Notes under the pieces: model-generated
Seen by the model: only the letters and a program-made list of their open reading frames with translations
Databases searched by the model: none
Told to the model about the DNA's origin: nothing
Source: Oscillospiraceae bacterium
Lineage (GTDB): Bacteria > Bacillota > Clostridia > Oscillospirales > Ruminococcaceae
Reading direction: 5' to 3'
DNA length: 64,000 nucleotides
Assembly (NCBI GenBank): GCA_017518255.1
Contig: JAFWVK010000001.1
Span: forward strand, 1-64,000
Translations under genes and position numbers: made by a program
Shown here: in pieces, positions 1 to 7,291 of the stretch
Position numbering within the stretch: position 1 is the first letter of the stretch
How the letters are laid out: every line of letters starts with the position of its first letter

Positions 1-24
1 CAAAAAAGAACGCAAAATTGGGAG

Positions 25-167
25 TTTCGCTGCCTGCGGGCAGCGACGAGGGACGCTGTCCCTCGACCCTGCGAGCTTTTTGAAAAAAGCTCGATCAAAA
101 ACTTTTATAAGACACAGATAGGGTTTCTCGACAGACTGAGAGCCGCCCGTTTTCGGGCGGCTCTCAG
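25..167 (+). repeat. Multi-hairpin intergenic repeat, copy 1 (3' part)
   Basis: Bases 25-80 are identical over 56 nt to 13946-14001. Three hairpins follow each other: stems at 29-44, 48-66 and 72-93. After a less conserved A/T stretch comes a shared motif (GTTTCTCGACA) and then a hairpin, 136-149 pairing perfectly with 154-167 around a TTTT loop, followed by TTT on the plus strand. The same order (three hairpins, GTTTCTCGACA, CTGAG, local hairpin, T-run) is seen in copy 2 at 13.9-14.1 kb. The left part of this copy probably lies before base 1. It sits downstream of the minus-strand reverse transcriptase gene. Function unknown; it could be a small mobile palindromic element or transcribed structured RNA. 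Confidence 0.8.
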
Positions 168-211
168 TTTATGAAGCGAATCCTCACGATCCGTCAATTG
201 AAAATGCCGCT

Positions 212-1417
212 TCAAAACGGATTCGATGTCTCGGCATAATACGCATGAACAAGGCTCTGATAGCCAAGCCTTTTCAGGTCGGAATAGCGAACGGAAAACC
301 GTGCTTTTGTGCGCGTTCCCGATATCAGATACCGGATGCAGTCCTGTGCATATGCATCTATCTGCCGCAGACTTTCCGTCGTATTGATGACGGAAAAGAA
401 CCAGCGGCTCCATGTCAGATCGCTGTCATCGGACTGTTCAAGCAGCTTGCGGTTGAAAATCCGGATAAACGCGGCAGCAGCTTTTTCTCCGCTGATGTTT
501 TTGCGTTTGCGCCAGCGCAGCAGCGCTCTTGCCTTTCTCCTCATTTTTTGCTTCAGCTTCCGGACCGACACCGGAGAAATATCAATCTTTGTACCGCAGC
601 AGCGGAATCCGAGAAAGGTCCAGCCCTCTTCCGGCGCGGAAAAGCATTCCTTTGCCGGATTGACCGATAATCCGTGCTCAGACAAACACTCCCTGATTTC
701 TGCCGCATACTGTTCTGTTTTCTCCCGCGATTCCGCAAACAGAATGATATCATCGGAATATCGCGCATAAGGAATGTTCCGCTCATAAAACAGGGCATCC
801 AGCCCGCGCAGATACAGATTCGCATAAAACGCAGAAAGCGGCGTGCCTGCCATAATTCCCTTCTGCTCCGTAACGGCTCTGTCACCGTCCAGCACATACT
901 GCTCCTCCAGCAATTCACGCAGGAACCGAAACAGCTTCGCGTCTTCACCTGCCGCCTGCTCCAGAACCGGCAGGAACTGCGCAACCGGAACTGAATTGAA
1001 ATAATCGCTGATATCGACCTTATAGGCGTAAAACGGCTGCTTTCCGCAGGCTTTTGTCAGGCTGCGGACTGCATCTTTCGCGGAATAGCCGGGACGGAAC
1101 GAAAAGAGATTCGGAGCAAATAATCCGTCAAATTTCCGCAGCAGCAGATGCGTCAGAAGCTTGAGAACCATGTTTTCATCCGTCGGATAAATATAGACCG
1201 TCCGTTTTTTGCGGGAGCCGGTTTTGCTGATGACTGCCTTGTGCGGCAGCGGGAATTTTCCCCCCTCTGCAATTGCCTCACAGACCGGCAGATACTCCTT
1301 CCGGTCAATAAAGCCCCGCAGATATTTCAGAAAGCTGCCCTGGCAGGTCAGCCCTTCCTTGTATGTATAAAAGCGCTCCCAGCTTTCGGGCTGAGAGAGC
1401 AGATTCAGCATTGTCAT
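212..1417 (-). CDS. Lone group-II-like reverse transcriptase
   Basis: RNA-directed DNA polymerase of about 401 aa. The usual RT blocks are in order: block 2 (FSFRPGYSAKDA), motif A (KVDISDYF, catalytic Asp near residue 135), block 4 (GIMAGTPLSAFYANLYL), motif C YSDD at about 220-223 in place of the common YADD, then the GLSVN and FLGF blocks. A basic segment follows (ISPVSVRKLKQKMRR), then a thumb-like C-terminal region. No HNH endonuclease, no integrase, and no intron ribozyme was recognised. The start at 1417 is chosen because AAGGA lies 8 nt upstream; a longer frame opens at 1513 but has no ribosome site and runs through the hairpin at 1465-1526. It follows three ABC-transporter genes on the same strand. 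It may be a domesticated group-II-like (G2L) or unknown-group (UG) defence RT; the class cannot be fixed by eye. Confidence 0.85.
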   Translation of the reverse strand: MTMLNLLSQPESWERFYTYKEGLTCQGSFLKYLRGFIDRKEYLPVCEAIAEGGKFPLPHKAVISKTGSRKKRTVYIYPTDENMVLKLLTHLLLRKFDGLFAPNLFSFRPGYSAKDAVRSLTKACGKQPFYAYKVDISDYFNSVPVAQFLPVLEQAAGEDAKLFRFLRELLEEQYVLDGDRAVTEQKGIMAGTPLSAFYANLYLRGLDALFYERNIPYARYSDDIILFAESREKTEQYAAEIRECLSEHGLSVNPAKECFSAPEEGWTFLGFRCCGTKIDISPVSVRKLKQKMRRKARALLRWRKRKNISGEKAAAAFIRIFNRKLLEQSDDSDLTWSRWFFSVINTTESLRQIDAYAQDCIRYLISGTRTKARFSVRYSDLKRLGYQSLVHAYYAETSNPF

Positions 1418-1464
1418 AAGCGTTTCCTTATCCGTTTCCGGTGTTGTGGGGCGGATATTCTGAA

Positions 1465-1526
1465 GGCTCCGCCCGATGCTGCCCGGAAGGGAGAAATCAC
1501 CCTCCGGCAGCATACCGGGCAGAGCC
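1465..1526 (-). other. Large stem-loop in the leader of the RT gene
   Basis: The 129 nt between the upstream permease stop and the preferred RT start contain a long imperfect inverted repeat. Inner arms 1476-1491 and 1500-1513 pair with two one-base bulges around an 8-nt loop; outer arms 1471-1475/1516-1520 and 1465-1469/1522-1526 extend it. No T-run follows it on the minus strand, so it is not a classical terminator. It could be a folded RNA that serves the RT, an attenuator, or an mRNA stabiliser. Confidence 0.6.
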
Positions 1527-1546
1527 GCATATTGTTTCAGGCAGAA

Positions 1547-2938
1547 TTATTCAGCATCCGTGTGCTTTTTCTGTTTGCTGTCCTTCCGCATGGCAAGAAG
1601 CTTTGCAGGCGTCGGCGGATTGCCGCGGTAGAAAAGCAGCATTCTGTATATTCCGGCTGCAAGATAAACAATCAGCGCAACCGTCAGAATCATAATTGCG
1701 ATCGAAAGGAACGCAGTCAGCATTGAGGATTTTCCGAGCATCAGTTCACTCGGATTGACCAGCAGCGCCGTGAACGGGAAGTAGCGGATCCATACCGCAG
1801 AAGAAATCATCGAATCCGTTTTTTCCGCTTCACCCGGACTGCCCATGCACATAAAGAAGCTGATAATCAGCACCAGAATGAAAACAACATTGGTCTTGCT
1901 GAGGTCTTCCGCTTTGGATGCCAGCGCTCCGGCAATTGCACCGAGCGAGAGATACAGCAGGAAGCCGAGCGCAAGAATCACAATTGCGAGCAGGATGCCG
2001 GAAAGCGAGAAAATCTCGGAATTGTCAATCACCTGCGAAACACTCTGTACGGCAGAACTCTGCGTTTCGGGCACAATCTGTTTTGCGAAGAAGACGCCGC
2101 CGATTGCGCCGCCGATTCCGCAGCCGATCCAGATCAGAATCTGGAGGATTGCGGCAGTCGCGGTCGCAAAGAGCTTTCCGCCCATCAGCGCAACCGGATT
2201 CACGGCAGTCAGAACCGTTTCCACAAGCTTGGAATTCTTTTCAAGCATGACGCTGTTTGCCATGCTGGCGCCGTAAAGAACAACCATCATGTAAACCAGC
2301 ATCAGCATTAAGAACGGAAGCAAAATCGAAAGAACTTTGACAAGAATATTTTCCTCTTCATCGTCCTTTGCCGCATCGAGCTTCAATTCGGAGGCAGAGG
2401 TGCTTACCGGCATGGAGAGCAGCATGATGTGTTCCGGTGTGAGTTCCGCCTTTTGCATGAGAACGGCAGCAAAGCTCTCCTGTGCATAGTCTGCAAAGCT
2501 GCTTGCCTTGCTGCGGGAGATATCGCTGTCCTCCGGCAGGTAGACCGTCAGCATTATTGTGCTGTCGGGCTTGGTAACGCGGAGAATCACCGTGGAATTT
2601 TTGTCTGTAATCGCACTAATTGCATCGTTCATGCCGCCGAATGTCTGATACTTAACGTCCTTGTACTTTTCGCCCTGAGACAGAACGCTGTAATCTGCGG
2701 TTCCGTCGGTTTCGTCACAGACAAACACCGTGCGGATCCGCGCTTTGTCGTCGCTGTCGGAATCATCCGACTTCGCGGAGGAGATAAACAGAATCAGCGG
2801 AATGCCCAGAAGCAGGAGCGCACCGATCAGGATTGTGGAAATCAGCCAGCCCTTCGCTGCACACATCTGTTTCAGCGTGAATGTATAAACCCTGCCGATT
2901 CCGGAAAGAGGGTTTTTCTTCATATTTGAATTTGCCAT
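1547..2938 (-). CDS. ABC-2 type permease (NatB/YhaP-like), second subunit
   Basis: Integral membrane subunit of an ABC exporter, 463 aa. One membrane segment near residues 30-52 is followed by a large extracytoplasmic domain (about 55-200), then five or so hydrophobic segments in the C-terminal half, the plan of the ABC-2 family transporter (PF12698) and of NatB. It starts 6 nt after the stop of the first permease, with GGAGG about 10 nt upstream of ATG. The two permeases probably form a heterodimer with the ATPase encoded upstream. The substrate is unknown; Na+ extrusion or peptide/antibiotic efflux are both seen among relatives. Confidence 0.88.
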   Translation of the reverse strand: MANSNMKKNPLSGIGRVYTFTLKQMCAAKGWLISTILIGALLLLGIPLILFISSAKSDDSDSDDKARIRTVFVCDETDGTADYSVLSQGEKYKDVKYQTFGGMNDAISAITDKNSTVILRVTKPDSTIMLTVYLPEDSDISRSKASSFADYAQESFAAVLMQKAELTPEHIMLLSMPVSTSASELKLDAAKDDEEENILVKVLSILLPFLMLMLVYMMVVLYGASMANSVMLEKNSKLVETVLTAVNPVALMGGKLFATATAAILQILIWIGCGIGGAIGGVFFAKQIVPETQSSAVQSVSQVIDNSEIFSLSGILLAIVILALGFLLYLSLGAIAGALASKAEDLSKTNVVFILVLIISFFMCMGSPGEAEKTDSMISSAVWIRYFPFTALLVNPSELMLGKSSMLTAFLSIAIMILTVALIVYLAAGIYRMLLFYRGNPPTPAKLLAMRKDSKQKKHTDAE

Positions 2939-2944
2939 GACAGA

Positions 2945-4288
2945 TCATTCCTCCTTTCCGGCAGCAGCCTTTGCCGTTCCGCGGTTCTCGCGGAGCATAC
3001 GGATCAGCTGCGCAGGCTTCGGGAAGTTTCCGCTGTAAAGCAGCATCATCTTATAAACAGCACCTGCCAGCTTTGCAAGCAGGAAAACCGTCACCAGCTG
3101 AACAGCAAGCGCAATCAAAAACACAGTAAGCGGAATCTTGCCGCAGACATAGTTCGGAAGCGCCGTAAAAATCGAGGTGATCGGGAAGAGCGAAACAAAG
3201 TAATTCGCGGTATCCGATTCCAGAGCAGGTGTAAAGCTTGCGGTCATATATCCGATCATCAGGAACAGCACGACTGCAACACTCGCCTGCTGGGTGTCCT
3301 CTGTCTTGGAGCAGCAGGAGCCGACGATGCCGCTGAAGAATGCACCGATGAAATAAGCAAGCAAAAAGCAAATAACAAGCAGAAGAATCGTATTCACGCT
3401 GAAATGCAGCGCAGAGGGATTGATCTCCATAACTTTGACAAGGAAACTCCTGATAAAGCTGACATCACCGGTCGATTTTGCAATGAAATACGAAATAATC
3501 AGTCCGCAGACAATCATAGCGATTCCGCCGAAAATGAAAACGGTGACGGCAAGAATTTTTCCGGCAAGCAGTGCGGTCGGGGAAACACTGACCAGCAGGG
3601 ATTCCACGAGCTTAGAGACCTTCTCCTCCATGCAGAGCTGGAAAATATAGCTCATTGCCAGCGCAGAGATAATCATGACGGCATAAGAATAAAACAGGTT
3701 GACGAACATATGCGTTCCGGTATCAAGGCTGGCTTTGTCGCCGCTGAGATAATCCGGAACCGTGGAAACCGTTGAATTCACCTTTGTATTGACCGTGTCA
3801 ATCTGCTCCTGTGTTACGGACAGAGAACGCAGCAGAGACTGATGCAGTGCATCCTCAAGAACATGCGTCAGCGTTGAGACATCGTTCTCGGAGATTTTGC
3901 TGTCTTCTCCGTAGTATCCGTCAATGGTGAATCCGAAATCGGTCGCGGAGATAATTGCTGCCGCAGCGTTTTGGTTGTCGTGCAGGCGCTGCCGGAGATC
4001 GTCCTTTTCCAGCTTTTCCTGCGTAACGGTCACGTTTGCGTAGCGGTCATCCGCATGAATGTCATCCGCCGTAATTTCAAACTCTGTCTGATTGCTGAGG
4101 TAAAGCTGCGAGATATCCGATGAGGTAACCTCACTCTCCGAAGAAGCCGCAACGCGGAGCAGCGGAAACGCTGCAACCGAAAGCAGAAAGAGAATGGCAA
4201 GGAAAATCCGGACAGACGTCGTTTTGTAGTGCTGCTGCACGGTATACCGGAACACATTTCCGATTCCGTGCTTTTGGTTATTCTTCAT
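2945..4288 (-). CDS. ABC-2 type permease (NatB/YhaP-like), first subunit
   Basis: Paralogous partner of the next permease, 447 aa from the chosen start. It has an N-terminal membrane segment (about 25-45), an extracytoplasmic domain rich in Asp/Ser, and five or more C-terminal membrane segments. The start at 4288 overlaps the end of the ATPase gene by 11 nt (ATGAAGAATAA contains the TAA of the ATPase), and AAGGTGG lies a suitable distance upstream. A longer reading to 4351 would overlap the ATPase far more and has no ribosome site. The overlap implies translational coupling and a fixed ATPase:permease ratio. Confidence 0.9.
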   Translation of the reverse strand: MKNNQKHGIGNVFRYTVQQHYKTTSVRIFLAILFLLSVAAFPLLRVAASSESEVTSSDISQLYLSNQTEFEITADDIHADDRYANVTVTQEKLEKDDLRQRLHDNQNAAAAIISATDFGFTIDGYYGEDSKISENDVSTLTHVLEDALHQSLLRSLSVTQEQIDTVNTKVNSTVSTVPDYLSGDKASLDTGTHMFVNLFYSYAVMIISALAMSYIFQLCMEEKVSKLVESLLVSVSPTALLAGKILAVTVFIFGGIAMIVCGLIISYFIAKSTGDVSFIRSFLVKVMEINPSALHFSVNTILLLVICFLLAYFIGAFFSGIVGSCCSKTEDTQQASVAVVLFLMIGYMTASFTPALESDTANYFVSLFPITSIFTALPNYVCGKIPLTVFLIALAVQLVTVFLLAKLAGAVYKMMLLYSGNFPKPAQLIRMLRENRGTAKAAAGKEE

Positions 4289-5213
4289 TTGCGTCGCCCA
4301 CCTTTTCCACGAAGATTTCATGCAGGCTCGGTTCACGCAGTTCAAAGGCAATCAGGGTAATCCCCTTTTCCACGAGTGTTTTCAGCAGTGCATTTGCCTG
4401 ATCCTCGCCGGTGACACGACATTGATAGGAAAAACCGATATCGGAAAGGACGGTGATGCCCGCCTGCTCAATGAGTGCCCGCAGATCTTGCTCCGCCTTG
4501 ATAAACAGATGAATTCTGCCGTAGCTCTTTTTGATCTCGGCAAGATTGCCTTGCAAAACCGTTTTGCTGCGGTTCAGAATCGTGAGATCGGTGCAGAACT
4601 CCTCAATCGTCGCCATCTGGTGACTGGACATGATGAGATACTTTCCCTTTTCGATCTCCTCGTGAATGATACTTTTGAACAGATCTGTGTTGACGGGATC
4701 CAGTCCGGAGAGCGGCTCATCCAGAATCAGCAGCTCAGGATCGGAGAGCAGAGAGAGCATAAACTGAATTTTCTGCTGATTTCCCTTTGAAAGCTGGTCG
4801 GCTTTCTTTGGCTTGACCGGCTTCTTTCCCTCCTGCTTCGGGAACAGATATTCCGTTGCTTCGAGCCGTTCCGCCCAGTAAGTAATCCGCTTTTTTGCTT
4901 CTGCCTTCGGAACACCGCGCAGTGCGGAAAAATAGAGGAGCTGATCCATCAGCGTATTCTTCGGATATAATCCGCGCTCCTCCGCCAGATAACCGACATT
5001 GCAGTTCTGAAGGGTCAGCGGCGCGCCGTTCCACTCCACGGTTCCGCCGTCCTTTGCCAGCATATTCAGAATCATGCGGATCGAGGTGGTCTTTCCGGCA
5101 CCGTTGGTACCGAGCAGCGCATAAACGCCCGGCTCGTCCATACGGAAACTGAGATGATCCACAACCACCTTATCTCCGTATTTTTTGAATAAATCCGTCA
5201 CAACAAAACCCAT
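4278..5213 (-). CDS. ABC transporter ATP-binding protein (NatA-like)
   Basis: Cytoplasmic ATPase of the exporter, 311 aa. Walker A is GTNGAGKTT, the signature is LSKGNQQK, Walker B is LLILDEPLSGLD, and the H-loop His lies in MSSHQMAT. A C-terminal extension of about 90 aa follows the nucleotide-binding domain, as in NatA/DUF4162 proteins. The ATG at 5213 is preferred (AAGGA 11 nt upstream); an in-frame TTG at 5240 has no ribosome site. It is the first gene of a run that continues through two permeases to the reverse transcriptase with no clear terminator between. Confidence 0.93.
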   Translation of the reverse strand: MGFVVTDLFKKYGDKVVVDHLSFRMDEPGVYALLGTNGAGKTTSIRMILNMLAKDGGTVEWNGAPLTLQNCNVGYLAEERGLYPKNTLMDQLLYFSALRGVPKAEAKKRITYWAERLEATEYLFPKQEGKKPVKPKKADQLSKGNQQKIQFMLSLLSDPELLILDEPLSGLDPVNTDLFKSIIHEEIEKGKYLIMSSHQMATIEEFCTDLTILNRSKTVLQGNLAEIKKSYGRIHLFIKAEQDLRALIEQAGITVLSDIGFSYQCRVTGEDQANALLKTLVEKGITLIAFELREPSLHEIFVEKVGDANEE

Positions 5214-5426
5214 AGTTTTCTGTATCCTTTCCGGATGCAAAATGATACAAAATTACACCCGAGATTATTTTAGCATAATTCCGAAAAAAAAGAAAGCATC
5301 CCGAACCGGATTTATGCATTTCATCAAGGAACCGGATTCCGCTCTGTGCCATTTTAGGGATATTTCCCGATTTCGCGAAACGGCGCTGAGAAATTTGTGC
5401 AAAAAGGGTATTTTTCCGGAAATTGC

Positions 5427-5455
5427 TTGACGAACGGGGTGTTTTATGGGATAAT
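5427..5455 (+). promoter_or_regulatory. Sigma-A type promoter
   Basis: TTGACG at 5427-5432 and GATAAT at 5450-5455 with a 17-nt spacer. Transcription would start about 30 nt before the ATG of the small multidrug-export gene. The divergent ABC operon starts on the other side of the same 280-nt region. Confidence 0.75.
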
Positions 5456-5491
5456 AAAATTCGATTGAAAAGAAAAACGGAGGCACAGATC

Positions 5492-6052
5492 ATGACAAAC
5501 TTTGAGATGTTTTTGCCGGTGCTGCTTGCCGCAGAGGAAAACAGCGGCGGACTGGCAAAAAAAATGGTCGGTATGCTCGGCGGACTTCCGCCGATGCTGA
5601 TTATCTTTATTATCTCGATGATCCCGATTCTGGAGCTGCGCGGCGGAATTGCTGCGGCGGCACTGCTGCATATCCCGATGTGGAAGGCAATCGGTGTCTG
5701 CATCGTCGGCAATATTCTCCCGATTCCGTTTATCCTGCTGTTCATCGAAAAAATTCTGAACTGGATGGAACACTGCAAAATCGGCTGGATGAACCGGCTG
5801 TCGCTCTGGCTCAAGGAGCGTGCGCTCGGCGAAAGATCGCAGAAAATCCGGAAATATGAGTTTATCGGCATTCTGCTGTTTGTGGGCATTCCGCTTCCGG
5901 GAACCGGCGCCTGGACAGGCAGCCTGATTGCTTCTCTGCTGCATGTTTCGCGAAAAAAATCGGTCCCAGCCATTTTCCTCGGTCTGCTGCTTGCTACAAC
6001 GATTATGTGCATCGGCTTTTACGGAATCCCTGCGCTGCTTCGTGCATTCTGA
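5492..6052 (+). CDS. Small multidrug-export family membrane protein (COG2426)
   Basis: Membrane protein of 186 aa resembling the Sm_multidrug_ex family (PF06695). After a short amphipathic N-terminus there are about five hydrophobic segments: roughly 31-50, 55-85, 120-145 and two near the C-terminus. The paired motifs around PILELRGGIA and GIPLPGTGAW are characteristic of the family, which is related in fold to DedA proteins. GGAGG lies 7-11 nt before the ATG. It is expressed alone from the promoter just upstream and closed by a terminator right after the stop. Despite the family name, transport function has rarely been tested. Confidence 0.85.
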   Translation: MTNFEMFLPVLLAAEENSGGLAKKMVGMLGGLPPMLIIFIISMIPILELRGGIAAAALLHIPMWKAIGVCIVGNILPIPFILLFIEKILNWMEHCKIGWMNRLSLWLKERALGERSQKIRKYEFIGILLFVGIPLPGTGAWTGSLIASLLHVSRKKSVPAIFLGLLLATTIMCIGFYGIPALLRAF

Positions 6053-6055
6053 TGA

Positions 6056-6097
6056 CCGGCACTGTCCGTTCGGCGGACAGTGCCGGCTTCGCATTTT
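6056..6097 (+). terminator. Intrinsic terminator
   Basis: A perfect 13-bp stem (6056-6068 with 6074-6086) and 5-nt loop begins 4 nt after the stop codon, followed by a short tract containing TTTTT. Confidence 0.75.
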
Positions 6098-6249
6098 TCG
6101 TAATGATGTACAAAAAAGGAAGCGCATAAGAGCTGCTTTTTAGACTCTCCTATGAAAATGGCATCGCTTCTCTGCGAAAAAAAGGTTTTTTGATACAGTT
6201 TCGTGTATATATGTATGAAAATGAATGCAGAAGAACGGAGGTGCCGGAA

Positions 6250-7242
6250 ATGACGGTACGGGAACAGACCGAACGCTTTGAGGAGCTCATCCTCTGCCCG
6301 GAAGCATGCTTTGCCAGAGAGGCTAGAAGGGCTGTGAAAGAGGAGCCCTGTCCGTTTCGCACGGAGTTTCAGCGTGACCGCGACCGGATTCTGCATTCCA
6401 GCGCGTTCCGCCGCCTGAAACGGAAAACACAGGTGTTTCTCTCGCCGGTCGGAGATCATTACAGAACCAGACTGACGCATACACTGGAGGTTTCGCAGAT
6501 TGCGCGGACAATGGCAAGAGCGCTGCGCCTGAACGAAGACCTGACAGAAGCCATCGCGCTCGGACACGATCTGGGACATTCCCCGTTCGGACACGCCGGC
6601 GAAAAGGCTCTCGACGAAATCTGTCCGCACGGCTATCAGCACTATGTGCAGAGCGTGCGGGTTGTAAATTATATCGAAAAGAACGGCAAAGGGCTGAATC
6701 TGACACATCAGGTGAAAAACGGCATTATCTGTCACACCAACCGCATTGCGGAAACACTGGAAGGAAACCTTGTCAGACTCGCCGACCGCATTGCCTATAT
6801 CAATCACGATATCGACGATGCCATCCGCGGCGGCATCCTCAAAGAGAGCGATCTGCCTGCGGAATGCACGGAAATACTCGGACATTCCAAATCCGCGCGC
6901 ATTACGGCAATGATTTCCTCTGTCATTGCGCACGGAACGGAATCCATGGACATGATGCCGGAGGTCCGGCAGGCGCATGATAAGCTTCATGATTTTCTAT
7001 ATGCAAATGTTTATTCCGATTCCGCCGCAAAAGCAGAAGATTCCAAGGCGAAAATGCTCGTCAAGCAGCTTTACCGGTATTTCCGGGAGCATCTGTCCGA
7101 GCTTCCGCCGGAATATACGGAGATTGCAAACCGGTTTACGCCGGACAGAGCGGTCTGCGATTATATCGCAGGCATGAGCGACGATTATGCGATTCATATT
7201 TATGAAACGCTCTTTGTGCCGCGTTCGTGGGATATCCGCTGA
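6250..7242 (+). CDS. dgt: Deoxyguanosinetriphosphate triphosphohydrolase-like protein
   Basis: HD-superfamily dNTPase, 330 aa, hydrolysing dGTP (or dNTPs) to deoxynucleoside and triphosphate. Metal ligands are visible: His in RLTHTLEV (about 77), HD in LGHDLGHSPFGHAG (106-107) and the later Asp in DIDDAIR. The RDRIL.SSAFRRLKRKTQVF block is typical of the family. GGAGGT lies 8 nt before the ATG at 6250; earlier in-frame codons lack a site. It heads dgt-dnaG-rpoD-rpoD, a common clostridial order in which nucleotide-pool control, priming and the main sigma factor are coexpressed. Confidence 0.93.
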   Translation: MTVREQTERFEELILCPEACFAREARRAVKEEPCPFRTEFQRDRDRILHSSAFRRLKRKTQVFLSPVGDHYRTRLTHTLEVSQIARTMARALRLNEDLTEAIALGHDLGHSPFGHAGEKALDEICPHGYQHYVQSVRVVNYIEKNGKGLNLTHQVKNGIICHTNRIAETLEGNLVRLADRIAYINHDIDDAIRGGILKESDLPAECTEILGHSKSARITAMISSVIAHGTESMDMMPEVRQAHDKLHDFLYANVYSDSAAKAEDSKAKMLVKQLYRYFREHLSELPPEYTEIANRFTPDRAVCDYIAGMSDDYAIHIYETLFVPRSWDIR

Positions 7243-7291
7243 ACGGACGGGTTCCCTGTCCGCGCTTCGGAGCAACAGGAGGTGATGACCC

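Noticed and set aside
212..1417. Diversity-generating retroelement
   Set aside because: No template/variable repeat pair with adenine-directed differences, no Avd-like gene, no C-type-lectin target, and motif C is YSDD within a group-II-like context.
1465..1526. RT leader hairpin as an intrinsic terminator of the ABC operon
   Set aside because: No T-run follows the stem on the minus strand.
1418..5213. Group II intron around the RT
   Set aside because: No domain V-like hairpin or GUGYG-type 5' end was recognised, and the RT is in line with intact genes.
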